Shown here one piece after another: positions 1-10,196 of a stretch of 64,000 nt of DNA (its first letter is position 1; every line of letters starts with the position of its first letter). Both the position numbers and the translations under genes were made by a program. The notes under the pieces were generated by a model. That model saw only the letters and a list, made by a program, of their open reading frames with translations. It was not told the origin of the DNA and searched no databases. The stretch comes from an uncultured Helicobacter sp. (lineage in GTDB: Bacteria > Campylobacterota > Campylobacteria > Campylobacterales > Helicobacteraceae). The stretch is from assembly GCF_910577135.1 (NCBI RefSeq), contig NZ_CAJTLL010000007.1:44899-108898 (forward strand), in the 5' to 3' direction.

Positions 1-692
1 AAAACTCTGCACTTGGTTTATTAGCAAACGAACCTACTTGCACATAGAATCCTTTTTCTGCTACTTGCCCATTTTTAGATGTGTCCATACGCGGAGTGGA
101 AACGTCTTCAAAAATATTAGGAATGCTCTTTTGGTTTGTCGAAGCTGGCTTAGCAGGTGCAGTAGGCTTGGTAGGTGTTGTAGGATTCTGTGGTGGCTTG
201 GCTGGTTGTGCGGCTGGCTTTGGTGTTGGCTGTGCAGTAGGTTTAGCTGGAAGCACTGGCTGTGCAGCTGGTTTTGGAGCCTGAGCAGGTTGTGGATTCT
301 GTGCGGGTTTAGGTGTTGGAGCAGGCTGTGGCGATTGAGGTGTGGGTTGTGTGTTTTGCGCTATTTGAGGATGAGTATCTCCTTGCTCACGTTTGCGAAT
401 ATCATCAAGTATTTGTTGAAATTCATCAATTTCCCCTGAAGGATTATTACCAAGTGGGACATTCTCAAAACTTGAATCTAGAGGATCTCTAATGGGTGTT
501 AAGCCATTATTTGCCGCTGTGTGTTTTTCATGTGTTGTATCTTCAGAAGCAAAAAAGATGCTTACACCAATTACGATGCACAAAAAAACTAATGCCATCG
601 CAATCATCATCATAAGTTTTTTAGTTTTATTTTCTCTTTGCAAATCATCATCATTGATTAAAATGTCATTGAGTTCTCGTTTTGTTTCCATT
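1..692 (-). CDS. SPOR-domain membrane protein (partial, C-terminus beyond window)
   Basis: About 230 residues are visible, read leftward from an ATG at 692-690 with an AGGAG-like ribosome site just upstream. A short charged cytoplasmic N-terminus is followed by one membrane segment at about residues 26-48, an acidic stretch, and a long Pro/Ala/Lys/Gln-rich linker at about 115-190. The start of a SPOR domain follows (FYVQVGSFANKPSAEF), cut by the window edge. SPOR domains bind glycan strands denuded of peptide at the division septum, so a role in division or envelope maintenance is likely but inferred. As I recall, C. jejuni has a similar protein (Cj0404) beside the DUF1882 gene. The next gene on the left is not visible. 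Confidence 0.85.
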
Positions 693-710
693 TTTACTCC
701 TTTAAAGTAG

Positions 711-1256
711 TTACATATGCCTTGCCCAAGACGATCCACGCTCCTTAGCATAGACGTCATAAGGTAGAGCGAGAATATTGAAATTAGAGGGCATTTCATC
801 ATTGGGAAATACTCTCCATTCTTTAGGGCAATGTTGAGATAATTTTAACGAAAGTGTTTTAGCCAAACGTTTACCTTCATTGAGTTCAGTATGTCCTTTA
901 TGCACATATAAATGGAGATGTCCGGGCGTTTTGGAACAAAATGCAGTAAAGTTTAAAAATCCTTCTTCGCGCAAAAGCAGTTGAGCACGATGATAGAATC
1001 TCTCTGGATTACGCCCGTTATAATCAAATACGATATTCTCTACTTTTTTACCTTTAGCCAAAAGCAGAGAATGGGCTACTATAAGCTCTTTACGAAAATG
1101 TTTGCCAATGAGCATAGAGGTAAGCATTGCATCAACTCTCTCATACTTATCATATAGAATCCGCCCCATATGATTGACTTTGCTCCCTAACCCATTAACG
1201 CGTCTGTAATAATGCGATGTGTCCATCTTGATGAGCTTAAGATCCATTTCTGTCAC
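711..1256 (-). CDS. DUF1882 domain protein
   Basis: A 181-residue soluble protein of the epsilonproteobacterial DUF1882 family, function unknown. It follows glyA with only 10 nt between, in the lysS-glyA-DUF1882 order I recall from H. pylori (HP0182-HP0184) and C. jejuni. The GTG start at 1256 is preceded by AGGGGG at suitable spacing, which overlaps the glyA stop. An ATG nine bases further in (residue 4) is the alternative start but lies further from the ribosome site. There is no signal peptide or membrane segment. The family call rests on recalled sequence resemblance and on synteny. Confidence 0.8.
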   Translation of the reverse strand: MTEMDLKLIKMDTSHYYRRVNGLGSKVNHMGRILYDKYERVDAMLTSMLIGKHFRKELIVAHSLLLAKGKKVENIVFDYNGRNPERFYHRAQLLLREEGFLNFTAFCSKTPGHLHLYVHKGHTELNEGKRLAKTLSLKLSQHCPKEWRVFPNDEMPSNFNILALPYDVYAKERGSSWARHM

Positions 1257-1266
1257 GACTTACCCC

Positions 1267-2517
1267 CTAAAAAATTGGTCGTTCATAGATTCTAAAATCT
1301 TTGGCAAAATCTTTGACTTGAGATTTAATTGTTGTCTGTAAGTTGGTATTGTGAATATCATCAAGTATATCTGCTATCCTCTCTGCAATCCATTCAAACT
1401 CTTTTTCTTTCATACCTCTTGCGGTAAGAGCAGGAGAACCTATCCTTATACCGCTTGTAACAAAAGGAGAGCGGGTCTCACCCGGAACAGTGTTTTTATT
1501 AATTGTGATTCCGGCATTGCCTAAGGCTAAATCCGCGTCTTTGCCGCTAAAATCGTTATTTAAGAAGCTCATTAGCACAAGGTGATTATCGCTTCCGCCA
1601 CTTACAAGGTTGTATTTACGCTTAATGAGGATTTTTGCAAGTGCTTGGATATTTGCTTTGACTTGCTTTGCATACACTTTCCATTCGGGCTTGAGATTTT
1701 CTTTGAAACCTACTGCCTTACCCGCGATTACGTGCATAAGTGGTCCGCCCTGAATCCCGGGAAAGACAGCCTTATTGATTTTGGCTATTAGCTCCTCATC
1801 GTTGGTGAGAATCATTCCGCCCCTTGGTCCTCGCAAGGTCTTATGTGTGGTTGTAGTAACGATGTGGCAATGTGGGAAGGGATTAGGATATTCTCCCGCT
1901 ACGACTAATCCAGCAACGTGGGCAATATCTCCCATAAGGTAGGCCCCTACAGAATCTGCGATTTCACGCAATCGTTTAAAATCAAGCTCACGTGTATAGG
2001 CAGAAAAGCCGCATACTAAAATATTTGGCTTCACTACTTGGGCTTGAAGAGCGAGTTTGTCATAATCAATATATCCATTAAGCTCCACGCCATAGAAAAA
2101 ACTTTGATAAAGTTGCCCTGAAGTGCTTACCTTCGCCCCGTGTGTGAGATGCCCTCCGTGGCTTAAATCCATACCTAGAATCTTATCATAAGGCTTTAAG
2201 AGTGCTGCATACACTGCTGCATTTGCCTGTGAACCTGAATGAGGTTGCACATTAGCAAAAGCGGCACCAAAGAGCTTTTTAGCCCTCTCAATGGCAATCT
2301 CCTCGATTTTATCGACAAACTCGCAACCTCCATAATAGCGTTTGGATGGATAGCCCTCAGCATATTTATTGGTAAGAATGCTTCCCATAGCCTCCATAAC
2401 GCTAGGAAATGTGAAATTTTCACTCGCAATCATCTCTAGATGGTCATTTTGTCGTTGTAATTCTTTTTCTATTAGCTCAAATATCTCACTATCTTGGTCT
2501 TGGATTAAATAACTCAT
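1267..2517 (-). CDS. glyA: serine hydroxymethyltransferase
   Basis: 416 residues, full length for the family. The PLP-dependent cytoplasmic enzyme interconverts serine and glycine while loading one-carbon units on tetrahydrofolate. The PLP-binding lysine motif [14 protein letters not shown] lies near residue 225, and the glycine-rich and C-terminal substrate-binding regions are intact. Its ATG overlaps the lysS stop by 4 nt (ATGA), so translation is probably coupled to lysS. The co-directional order cvpA-lysS-glyA-DUF1882 suggests one transcript. Confidence 0.97.
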   Translation of the reverse strand: MSYLIQDQDSEIFELIEKELQRQNDHLEMIASENFTFPSVMEAMGSILTNKYAEGYPSKRYYGGCEFVDKIEEIAIERAKKLFGAAFANVQPHSGSQANAAVYAALLKPYDKILGMDLSHGGHLTHGAKVSTSGQLYQSFFYGVELNGYIDYDKLALQAQVVKPNILVCGFSAYTRELDFKRLREIADSVGAYLMGDIAHVAGLVVAGEYPNPFPHCHIVTTTTHKTLRGPRGGMILTNDEELIAKINKAVFPGIQGGPLMHVIAGKAVGFKENLKPEWKVYAKQVKANIQALAKILIKRKYNLVSGGSDNHLVLMSFLNNDFSGKDADLALGNAGITINKNTVPGETRSPFVTSGIRIGSPALTARGMKEKEFEWIAERIADILDDIHNTNLQTTIKSQVKDFAKDFRIYERPIF

Positions 2518-4067
2518 TTGCCCTCCTTATGCTCTATGATGTTGGTTTGGGTATCTTTTGAGGATATTATATCAAAGTTTGGCTTAGTTGGCTTTAATGC
2601 AGGAAATAAAATTACATCTTTAATTGTTTTTGCATTGCATAAAAGCATTACCAATCTATCAATGCCTATACCCTCTCCCGCTGTGGGTGGCATACCGTGT
2701 GCTAATGCCCATACATAGTCTTCGTCCATATATTGAGCCTCTTCATCACCTGCATCCTTTGCCTTAACCTGCTCTTTAAAACGTTCTAGCTGGTCTAGAG
2801 GGTCGTTGAGTTCACTAAATCCATTGGCGATTTCTCTCCCACCGATAAAAAGTTCGAATCTATCTGCGATCAAAGGATTCTCATCATTACGTCTTGCGAG
2901 GGGGCTAATGTCAATGGGGTATTGTGTAATAAAAGTAGGATTGATAAGTTTATGCTCTACAAACTCATCAAAAGCCTCGGCTAAAAGTTTGCCATAGCCC
3001 ATAGATGTATCGACTTTGAGATGTTTTGCTTGGAGGTGGGCTAAGAGTGCATTTTTATCATTTATAATCTTTTCATCTAAGCCGCCTATATTTATGAGTG
3101 CGTCTTTATAACTCATAATGCTCCATTGGTTAAAATCAATGTTATCTTGATTGTAAGTTAGAATTTTAGGGAGTTTGAGGGAGTTAAAAAGAAAGTCAAA
3201 AAGTTCTTTAGTGAGAGTGATTAAATCCTCATAGGTTTTATATGCCCAATAAAATTCAATCATACTAAACTCGGGATTATGAGAGTGGTCCATACCTTCA
3301 TTGCGAAAGTTGCGATTAAGTTCAAATACGGCTTCAAATCCCCCTACAATAAGCCTTTTGAGATAGAGCTCAGGTGCGATACGCAAATATCTATCCACAT
3401 CAAGGGCATTATGATGAGTGATAAAAGGACGTGCATTCGCCCCACCCGGAATAGGGTGAAGCATAGGTGTTTCTACCTCTAAAAAGCCCTTTTTCTCAAA
3501 GAAAGCCCTCACACAGGAGATAATTTGACTACGCATTTTGAAAGTCTCTTTTACCTCTTCATTGGCAATCAAATCCACATAGCGCTGACGATAGCGAAGC
3601 TCCACATCGCTAAGCCCGTGGAACTTTTCAGGCAGTGGCACAATGCTTTTAGTAAGAATTTGAAAAGAACGCGCGTGTATGCTTAACTCTCCTGTTTTGG
3701 TTATAAAGGCATAGCCTTGCACATTGATAATATCTCCTACTTCAAGGATTTTCTTAATGTGTGCAAAATCCTCTCCCACATCGTCTTTTGAAATATAGGC
3801 TTGGAGTAAAGCACTCTCATCTTGAATCTTAATAAAACACGCCTTGCCCATCAGGCGGATAAATCTCACGCGTCCTACAATACTTTCATTTTCAGAGTTT
3901 TTGGATGAAGATTCTGCAATATCTTGCAATTTAAGATATTGATATTTATCTAAAAATGCCTTATTGCTTAAAGTCCGCGTAGCTTTGTTGGTATAAGGAT
4001 TAAGCCCTGCTTCTTGCATAAGTTCCTTTTTTTTGATACGTTGTTGGATATAGAAATTTGAAAACAT
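2514..4067 (-). CDS. lysS: lysyl-tRNA synthetase, class II
   Basis: 517 residues from the ATG at 4067. This start lies 4 nt past the cvpA stop and has a GGAG ribosome site inside the cvpA end. A longer reading frame opens 24 codons upstream but overlaps cvpA and lacks family-like sequence. An N-terminal OB-fold anticodon-binding domain (about 60-165) is followed by the class II catalytic core, with motif 2 [20 protein letters not shown] and motif 3 in [12 protein letters not shown]. The enzyme charges tRNA-Lys in the cytoplasm. The glyA start overlaps its stop codon. Confidence 0.97.
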   Translation of the reverse strand: MFSNFYIQQRIKKKELMQEAGLNPYTNKATRTLSNKAFLDKYQYLKLQDIAESSSKNSENESIVGRVRFIRLMGKACFIKIQDESALLQAYISKDDVGEDFAHIKKILEVGDIINVQGYAFITKTGELSIHARSFQILTKSIVPLPEKFHGLSDVELRYRQRYVDLIANEEVKETFKMRSQIISCVRAFFEKKGFLEVETPMLHPIPGGANARPFITHHNALDVDRYLRIAPELYLKRLIVGGFEAVFELNRNFRNEGMDHSHNPEFSMIEFYWAYKTYEDLITLTKELFDFLFNSLKLPKILTYNQDNIDFNQWSIMSYKDALINIGGLDEKIINDKNALLAHLQAKHLKVDTSMGYGKLLAEAFDEFVEHKLINPTFITQYPIDISPLARRNDENPLIADRFELFIGGREIANGFSELNDPLDQLERFKEQVKAKDAGDEEAQYMDEDYVWALAHGMPPTAGEGIGIDRLVMLLCNAKTIKDVILFPALKPTKPNFDIISSKDTQTNIIEHKEGK

Positions 4068-4071
4068 ACTT

Positions 4072-4737
4072 TTATTGCTCCGAGGCGGTTGTGTCGTTGG
4101 AATGTATAGAACCATCTGTTGCTTGAGATTCCCCCTCATCTATGTTTTTGATATCTTCTGTATGTTTTTCTTCTGTTTCTTTTGCTTCTAAGTCTTCTTT
4201 TGATGAGTGTTGTGTATGAATATTATTAAGATTTTCTTTGATTTCTTGAACTTCTTCAAGATTCATAATGCGTACGGCAAGATTTTTCATTATGGGTAAA
4301 AGTGAACTATCACGTTCAATGCTTTGAGACAGATTATTTAGCCAACCTATTTGAGTAATCCCAAAAACAATAATAGAAATAAGTAAAAAAGCTTTAATAA
4401 AGGCAAAAACTAAACCTAATATACCATCAAGGAGAGCTAAAGGAGTGATTTTAAGTATACGGAAGAGAGTTTCCCCAATAAGAAGGAATGCAAGCCAAAT
4501 ACAAACCATAAGGATAAGAAAGCCTACAAGCGCATTGAGTTCTGGAGCATTGAGGTCATAGATAGTTTGTGCAAACCATTGCCCTACATTATCATAGAAT
4601 CGTGAAGCAAAAAATATACCGAGTAAAATGCCTAGTAAGCTTGCTAACCCACGTATGATACCTTGCCAAAACCCTTTGATTGAAAGCAAGATAAGTAAAA
4701 CTAAGATTCCTATGTCAATATAGCTCAATGTATCCAT
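4072..4737 (-). CDS. CvpA family membrane protein
   Basis: 221 residues from the ATG at 4737, chosen because AAAGGATT lies 8 nt upstream; an in-frame ATG eight codons earlier would bury that site inside the gene. Four hydrophobic segments occupy roughly residues 8-30, 35-55, 65-90 and 105-130. A hydrophilic Glu/Asp/Lys-rich tail from about 150 has no recognisable domain. The CvpA/colicin V production family fold is supported by the N-terminal [15 protein letters not shown] motif. I recall the same position (upstream of lysS) for HP0181 in H. pylori. The precise function is unknown. Confidence 0.85.
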   Translation of the reverse strand: MDTLSYIDIGILVLLILLSIKGFWQGIIRGLASLLGILLGIFFASRFYDNVGQWFAQTIYDLNAPELNALVGFLILMVCIWLAFLLIGETLFRILKITPLALLDGILGLVFAFIKAFLLISIIVFGITQIGWLNNLSQSIERDSSLLPIMKNLAVRIMNLEEVQEIKENLNNIHTQHSSKEDLEAKETEEKHTEDIKNIDEGESQATDGSIHSNDTTASEQ

Positions 4738-5118
4738 TTGCGGTAATCCTTTAAAATTCAAAACTATTTTGAGCGCTTTTCGTATGCAGTTTAGATTTTG
4801 CTTCCTTAAAAATATCGTTCAGTAGAGATAATGTTTTACTTACTCTTAAACTTTATATGGAGGCAAACCCTTGGATAGCTCATAAATTGCCTCAAAATGT
4901 CATCTTAATATCTCTAAGGGTAAGATATTCAAAGAATGTGTGATAATTCTCCAAGATGTTGAGAACCTTGGTTTTTATTAGGTATTAAGATAACGATATA
5001 TTAAACGATTTTGCATTATTTTGCAAGAGTTTTAGCTTATTTTTTGGTAAGGTAGTCTAGAATCCTGCGTTTTATTTAGATGATATAGGGAATGCAAACT
5101 CGCAAGGAATGGGGCAAG
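4738..5118. other. divergent intergenic region between cvpA and mqnP
   Basis: About 380 bp of AT-rich DNA separates two divergent transcription units and must hold promoters for both. I could not pick a convincing -10 element for either side. No open frame with a family-like sequence was seen. Confidence 0.5.
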
Positions 5119-6015
5119 ATGGGTATTTTGAAACTATTAGTGAAGAAAATAAAAAATTTTAGCGAACTTGTTAGCTTTGAGCATACTATTTTTTCAAGCA
5201 GTTTCATTCTCATCACAATGGTTGTGGGAAGTATGCAGGTATATAGCATTCCGTGGTGTGGATGGGAGACGTTTGTGCTATGTATTTTGGCTCTTATTAG
5301 CGCACGTAATTTCGCTATGGGATTTAATCGCTTTAGAGATAGGGATATAGATAAGGATAATCCCCGCACAAGTAGCCGCCCTAGTGTCGATGGGCGTATT
5401 AGCCTTATGGGGCTTGTGTGCTTTAATGTCTTTAATGCGCTACTTTTTGTGTTTATCTCTTACTTTGTAAATCCTCTTGCTTTTGCCTTGAGTGTGCCGT
5501 TTTTGCTCATTTTAGCCTTTTATTCCTATACCAAACGTTTTAGCGCGATAGCGCATTGGGTGCTTGGGGTGTGTTTAGGCTTGGCACCTATTGCTGGGGT
5601 GATTGCTGTGATGGGGGAGATTCCATTATGGAGTGTATTTCTCTCCATAGGTGTGCTGTTTTGGGTGGCTGGATTTGACTTGCTTTATTCCATACAGGAT
5701 ATAGAATTTGATAAGATTCACAAGCTCCATTCTGTTCCGGCTTATTTTGGTGTTGAAAAAACCTTGTGGATTTCGCGCCTATGCCATATCTTTGCCGTGG
5801 GGTTTTGGATAGCTTTTGTATATGAGGCACAGCTAGGGCTTATCGCCCAAATAGGTGTAGCTATATCCGCCCTTATGCTTTGCTATGAGCAATATCTTGT
5901 AAAACTGCATTTAAAGCATATTCCTAAGGCTTTTTTTGTTACTAATGGCTATTTGGGGATTATATTTTTTGTATGTATTTTGGCAGATTCTATAAGGGAA
6001 GCATATGGATTTTAA
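5119..6015 (+). CDS. mqnP: UbiA-family prenyltransferase, menaquinone biosynthesis (MqnP-like)
   Basis: 298 residues from the ATG at 5119, which has AAGGA upstream; an ATG at 5092 gives nine more residues but sits directly on its only purine-rich stretch. A polytopic membrane protein with about eight hydrophobic segments. It carries both UbiA aspartate motifs: NRFRDRDID (about residues 68-76) and the second Asp-rich loop DIEFDKIHK (about 195). The family transfers a polyprenyl chain to an aromatic acceptor. In Helicobacter, which makes menaquinone by the futalosine route, this is the MqnP step. The next gene overlaps its stop by 11 nt. Confidence 0.88.
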   Translation: MGILKLLVKKIKNFSELVSFEHTIFSSSFILITMVVGSMQVYSIPWCGWETFVLCILALISARNFAMGFNRFRDRDIDKDNPRTSSRPSVDGRISLMGLVCFNVFNALLFVFISYFVNPLAFALSVPFLLILAFYSYTKRFSAIAHWVLGVCLGLAPIAGVIAVMGEIPLWSVFLSIGVLFWVAGFDLLYSIQDIEFDKIHKLHSVPAYFGVEKTLWISRLCHIFAVGFWIAFVYEAQLGLIAQIGVAISALMLCYEQYLVKLHLKHIPKAFFVTNGYLGIIFFVCILADSIREAYGF

Positions 6016-6565
6016 GAGCATTCTAGTACAAAATGGCATACAAACGCGTCTTGTTCCTTGTGAAATTCAAATCGCATTTGAGCAGCTTAATACGAGTAAC
6101 GAAGAAATGTTTAAAAAGGAATATATTGCGCTCTCTCAAAATCGCTATGGTTCTATTACTCAATGGCTTAACAAGATTAAGTCTAAAAATCGCACAGAAG
6201 ATACTGATGAGGTATTATTAGAATTACTTGTGGAACTCTATCAAAAAGTGGAAAATATTGAGCAGATTCTTAATAATAGGGCTACACAATATCTGCGTTT
6301 GGCAGGTGAGGGTGTCGCTCATTTTGTGGGGCATAACGTATTATGCACCTCTTCAAGCATATTTGAAGCAGGAGAAAAGTATTATTTGCGTATTTTTTTG
6401 CCTGTATTTCCGCAACGTTATATAGGGATTTTTGCTCGAGCTATTGCACCTCAAGTGTTGGTTTTTGAGCAGATTGGGCATAATGATTTGGTAGATTTTG
6501 ATAGTTTTGTTGTGCAAATGGAACGTTTAATGATTTTAGATTCTAAAAGTTTGTCGAAGGAGTAA
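6005..6565 (+). CDS. conserved hypothetical protein (possible PilZ-like C-terminus)
   Basis: 186 residues, overlapping the end of mqnP by 11 nt, with a GGGA purine stretch before the ATG. The N-terminal half is helical and charged; the C-terminal half (about 100-175) is beta-rich with alternating hydrophobics (YYLRIFLPVFPQRYIGIFA). No signal peptide or membrane span. The beta-rich part loosely recalls PilZ-type domains, but I do not see the RxxxR signature, so this is only a suggestion. It is co-directional with, and 4 nt from, the next gene. Confidence 0.7.
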   Translation: MDFKSILVQNGIQTRLVPCEIQIAFEQLNTSNEEMFKKEYIALSQNRYGSITQWLNKIKSKNRTEDTDEVLLELLVELYQKVENIEQILNNRATQYLRLAGEGVAHFVGHNVLCTSSSIFEAGEKYYLRIFLPVFPQRYIGIFARAIAPQVLVFEQIGHNDLVDFDSFVVQMERLMILDSKSLSKE

Positions 6566-6569
6566 GGTA

Positions 6570-7097
6570 ATGTTTGGCATATCAGTAGGCAGTATGAGTA
6601 TCATATTTTCTTTAATATCCATAGGTATAGTGTGTTATGTTACTTTTTTAAACTATACACGCAACCTTGATATGGCAAAGCGAATTAGACGTTTCGAAAA
6701 GGGTATGGAAGATATTAATAATGAGATATTTAAGATTCACAAATGGATTAAAGACAATGAGCTTGAAAGTCAGCTAAGCAGCACTGCCCTTAATACAAAA
6801 ATCAAAACTGAAAGCATTGATGCGGTAAATAACGCATTAGTAGGTGTGTATCGCCAAGTAGAGATTTTAGAGGCACAAGTCAATAAGGAGCGGGATTATA
6901 TCGAGGAAAAAATTGTGAGTCTTGAAGAGAGGATTCGAGAATTTAGTTTGTTTCCCACATCAAATACAAATATCAACGAGAAGCGCATTGTCAATATGTT
7001 TCGTGATGGGTGGAGCATTGATGCGATTGCTAAGGAAATGCGTTTAAGCAAGGGCGAGGTTGAATTTACACTTAAACTTGCAGATATTAAAGAGTAG
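6570..7097 (+). CDS. membrane-anchored coiled-coil protein with C-terminal helix-turn-helix
   Basis: 175 residues. One N-terminal membrane helix at about residues 7-27 is followed by a long charged helical or coiled-coil region (35-130). A short C-terminal module IVNMFRDGWSIDAIAKEMRL then SKGEVEFTLKLADI looks like the helix-turn-helix at the end of DUF6115/DUF2802-type proteins. AAGGAG precedes the ATG. It lies 4 nt after the preceding hypothetical, so the two are probably co-translated. Its function is unknown. Confidence 0.75.
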   Translation: MFGISVGSMSIIFSLISIGIVCYVTFLNYTRNLDMAKRIRRFEKGMEDINNEIFKIHKWIKDNELESQLSSTALNTKIKTESIDAVNNALVGVYRQVEILEAQVNKERDYIEEKIVSLEERIREFSLFPTSNTNINEKRIVNMFRDGWSIDAIAKEMRLSKGEVEFTLKLADIKE

Positions 7098-7143
7098 TTT
7101 GAGAGAGATGTGCTATGATACATAAATCTTCAAGGAGAGTATT

Positions 7144-8334
7144 ATGAAAAAACCCACTTATGCAAAGCGAGTAGAACTCTTACAAGAATCCACAACTATT
7201 GCTATTAGCACCCTAGCACGCGAGTTAAAAGCGAGTGGGCAAGATGTGCTTAGTCTTTCAGCTGGTGAGCCAGACTTTGATACGCCTGAGATGATTAAAA
7301 ATGAAGCCATTAGGGCGCTAAAGAGTGGCTTTACAAAATATACTGCGGTAGTGGGGATTCCAGAATTGATAGAGTCTATTCGAGGGAAGCTTTTACGTGA
7401 AAATAATCTACAATATGAGAGCAATGAAATCATTGTAAGCAATGGCGCAAAACACTCACTTTTTAATGTATTTCAAGCTCTCATTAATAATGGTGATGAG
7501 GTGATTATCCCCTCTCCATATTGGGTTACTTATCCTGAGCTTGTAACCTTTAGCGGTGGGAAGCCCGTGATTGTGCAAACAACAGAGGCAAATAACTTTA
7601 AAATTACAGCCAAGGAGCTAAAAGAGGCTATCACATCTAAAACAAAGATATTTGTTCTTAATACCCCATCAAATCCCACAGGTATGGTGTATAGCAAGGA
7701 GGAGTTAGAATCTCTTGCAGAGGTGCTAAAAGATACAAATATATGGGTAGTAAGCGATGAGATGTATGAAAAGCTCGTATATAGTGTGAAGTTTTTCTCC
7801 GCTGCGGCGGTAAGTGAGGATATGCTGCAACGCACGATTACCATTAATGGCTTAAGCAAATCAGTAGCGATGACAGGGTGGCGCATAGGCTATCTAGCTT
7901 GTAAGGATAAAAAACTTATAAAGTTTATGGATAATTTACAAAGTCAATGTACCTCCAATATCAATTCCATTACACAAAAGGCTTCAGCAATAGCCTTGAA
8001 AGGCGAGGTAGATAATGATATAGAGGATATGCGCACTGCATTTGAGGAACGTATGCGCTTTGCTTGTGATGCGATTAATAATATTCAAAGTCTTAATGTC
8101 CGCCAACCTCAAGGTGCATTTTATTTGTTTATTAATATCTCTGCATTGCCTCAATATGGCGCAGATTCTATGGGGTTTTGCAAGGCATTGCTTAAGGAGC
8201 AAGGCGTAGCACTTGTGCCCGGCTGTGCTTTTGGAATGGAAGGCTTTGTGCGATTATCCTTTGCTTGTAGCTTAGAGGAGCTTGAAGAGGGTATTGCTCG
8301 CATAGAACAATTTGTCAAAGCACTTTTTAAATAA
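7144..8334 (+). CDS. aspB: aspartate aminotransferase, class I PLP enzyme
   Basis: 396 residues, the usual length for the AspB/AAT-Ib family. It catalyses aspartate plus 2-oxoglutarate to oxaloacetate plus glutamate in the cytoplasm. The PLP lysine lies in NGLSKSVAMTGWRIGY (about residue 240), and the substrate-binding Arg is in the C-terminal VRLSFACS. AAGGAG at the expected spacing precedes the ATG. It begins a co-directional run that continues into the sialidase-like gene 12 nt downstream, although a functional link is not evident. Confidence 0.93.
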   Translation: MKKPTYAKRVELLQESTTIAISTLARELKASGQDVLSLSAGEPDFDTPEMIKNEAIRALKSGFTKYTAVVGIPELIESIRGKLLRENNLQYESNEIIVSNGAKHSLFNVFQALINNGDEVIIPSPYWVTYPELVTFSGGKPVIVQTTEANNFKITAKELKEAITSKTKIFVLNTPSNPTGMVYSKEELESLAEVLKDTNIWVVSDEMYEKLVYSVKFFSAAAVSEDMLQRTITINGLSKSVAMTGWRIGYLACKDKKLIKFMDNLQSQCTSNINSITQKASAIALKGEVDNDIEDMRTAFEERMRFACDAINNIQSLNVRQPQGAFYLFINISALPQYGADSMGFCKALLKEQGVALVPGCAFGMEGFVRLSFACSLEELEEGIARIEQFVKALFK

Positions 8335-8346
8335 AGAATCTTCAAA

Positions 8347-9576
8347 GTGCTAAAGCATATTTTTCAGACAAGTATATTTCTTTTAGCACTTTGTGTATGT
8401 GCGTGGTGGTGCATCGATAGTGATAATACCCCAAGCCCACATATTGATTTCTCAAAGCATACTTTGCATTTACCCGATACTAGCCCTTATAATGTTTATA
8501 ACGACATTATATATTTTGATATTCCAAATAGTGAGGCTTCTGCTCACGCAAGTGCGATAGCAAATGTAAGCAATGTAAGCGATAAGTATTTGATGTTGCT
8601 CTATTTTGCTGGGAGTAGAGAGGGGGCTAGAGATGTGGGGATTTATCAAAGTTTTTTTACCTTTAATAAAAATAACAAAAATGTAAAAGAACAAGATTCG
8701 CAAATCGGCAAATGGAGTGAGCCTCAAAAGATTTTAGATGCGCCTTTGCTTTCAAATCTTAGTGGTAAATTTATTAAAAAGCTAGGGAATCCTGTAACCT
8801 TTGTAGATACGCAAGGGCGGACACATCTTTTTGTTGTTGGCGTGAGTATGGGCGGGTGGGCGACAAGCAAAATCTATCACCTTATGTTTAAAGATAATCT
8901 TTCTAGTTTGCAATACCTTAGAGAATTGCATTTAAGTCCATTTTTGAATTTCTCTCACCTTGTTCGCACGCCTGCTATGCTCAAAGATGATGGCGGATTT
9001 ATCTTGCCAATCTACCACGAGTTAGCGCGTAAATATCCGCTTTTGCTTGATTTTAATCATCATTTAGATATAGATTCTATCTTTATCCTCCCACCGCAGA
9101 ATCTCTCCCAGCTTCAGCCGAGCTTTGTCCCGCTAGATAGCCATTCAACCATAGGGGTTTATAGGAATCATAAAGTGCTAAATGATGTGATGCAAGTGAT
9201 TGAGTGTGCGCCTTTGTGTAAGCATTCAAAGCCAAGCAATTTGCGCAACTATGACGCCTCATCTGTGCTATTTAATGCCCTAGATTCTACATTTTTACTG
9301 CACAATCAAAGCTCTCGCCCACAGGGCAATAAACGCGAGGAGCTATGGCTATATATGTTTGATAGGCAAAGCCAAGAGAGCGAATCTATTGACTTTATAC
9401 CTCTTCTGCGCCTTGATGTGTTGCTTGATAGCGAGGTGTCTTATCCTAGTGTGGCATTAGATAGGGATTTTGCCTATATTGCTTATACGTATGGGCGCAA
9501 ACATATCCGCGTGAGCTTTGTGCCAAAGAGTATGCTTAAAGCAAAGCTAAAAATAGCAAGTGAGGCTATGCAATGA
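8347..9576 (+). CDS. sialidase-like (BNR-fold) exported protein
   Basis: 409 residues from a GTG start 12 nt after aspB. Residues 1-20 form a hydrophobic signal or anchor sequence. The remainder reads like a six-bladed sialidase-type propeller: SREGARDVGIYQSFF then GKWSEPQKIL (first blades), GNPVTFVDTQGRTHLFVVG, SHLVRTPAMLKDDGGFILPI, and the late blade EVSYPSVALDRDFAYIAYTY. The arginines in SREGAR and VRTPAM could be active-site residues, but a canonical Asp box is not evident, so sialidase activity is unproven. It overlaps the next membrane-protein gene by 4 nt, tying it to the LTA-synthase-like enzyme downstream. It probably acts in the periplasm on a surface glycan. Confidence 0.75.
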   Translation: MLKHIFQTSIFLLALCVCAWWCIDSDNTPSPHIDFSKHTLHLPDTSPYNVYNDIIYFDIPNSEASAHASAIANVSNVSDKYLMLLYFAGSREGARDVGIYQSFFTFNKNNKNVKEQDSQIGKWSEPQKILDAPLLSNLSGKFIKKLGNPVTFVDTQGRTHLFVVGVSMGGWATSKIYHLMFKDNLSSLQYLRELHLSPFLNFSHLVRTPAMLKDDGGFILPIYHELARKYPLLLDFNHHLDIDSIFILPPQNLSQLQPSFVPLDSHSTIGVYRNHKVLNDVMQVIECAPLCKHSKPSNLRNYDASSVLFNALDSTFLLHNQSSRPQGNKREELWLYMFDRQSQESESIDFIPLLRLDVLLDSEVSYPSVALDRDFAYIAYTYGRKHIRVSFVPKSMLKAKLKIASEAMQ

Positions 9577-10196
9577 ATCTTGCTGTATGTGTGGCGATAA
9601 ATATCGTCACTCTTTGTGGCGTGATGTATTTCTCCTGCTTTGTGAATCTAAAGCCTAGTGTGCGATATGCCTTAGTCCTTGTGTGGCTTGTGCTATTTAA
9701 TATGCCATTATATGAATGGAGTATGTGCGATTATGTCTATGCACTTTTTGATGTGCCAAGCGTTATGCTTGTACTTATAAGTCTATGGTGGCTTGTAGGC
9801 TTTATGTGGCAATCTCTAAAGATTCAAAGCCATAGATATGAGAGATTGGCAAATATGAGAATCTTTCCTCCTTTTGTGCAGTGCGTATGGATTATTTTCG
9901 GTATCGTGCTTTATATGGGTTTTTTGGGCTTTTGGGGTGTGGATATTTACCATTTAGAGTTTAAAATTTTGGTTTTTATTCTTTGTATTTTGGGCGTTAT
10001 TGTTTATAGCGTATCCCCATTGAGTGCGTATGGATTAATTTTCTGTATGGTGGCGTATCAATTAGAGATTTTAGGGGATATACATATTGTTTATTATTAC
10101 ATTGACCCTTTTTTGTGGGTAGGGTGTATTCTAGCAGTTTTAATACGCATTTGTAAGCTTTTGATTAAACATTACGGAGGAAAGAATGAAAGATAA
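9573..10196 (+). CDS. hypothetical polytopic membrane protein
   Basis: 207 residues, very hydrophobic, with about six to seven membrane helices and almost no soluble part. The ATG overlaps the stop of the sialidase-like gene (ATGA), and its end overlaps the start of the LTA-synthase-like gene by 11 nt. Translational coupling on both sides suggests it works with them. No family was recognised. Trp, Tyr and Cys content is high, as is common in small inner-membrane proteins. Confidence 0.75.
   Translation: MNLAVCVAINIVTLCGVMYFSCFVNLKPSVRYALVLVWLVLFNMPLYEWSMCDYVYALFDVPSVMLVLISLWWLVGFMWQSLKIQSHRYERLANMRIFPPFVQCVWIIFGIVLYMGFLGFWGVDIYHLEFKILVFILCILGVIVYSVSPLSAYGLIFCMVAYQLEILGDIHIVYYYIDPFLWVGCILAVLIRICKLLIKHYGGKNER

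Noticed and set aside
38..439. Plus-strand open frames rich in Gly/Trp/Cys at the left edge
   Set aside because: They are antisense to the Pro/Ala-rich linker of the SPOR-domain gene, which has a membrane segment, a SPOR start and a ribosome site.
4762..5090. Search for a fur gene or other regulator next to cvpA
   Set aside because: C. jejuni has fur near lysS, but no frame with Fur-like sequence is present here.
8347..9576. Calling the BNR-type protein a true sialidase
   Set aside because: The propeller-like pattern is visible but a canonical Asp box and the full arginine triad could not be confirmed by eye, so only a fold-level call is made.
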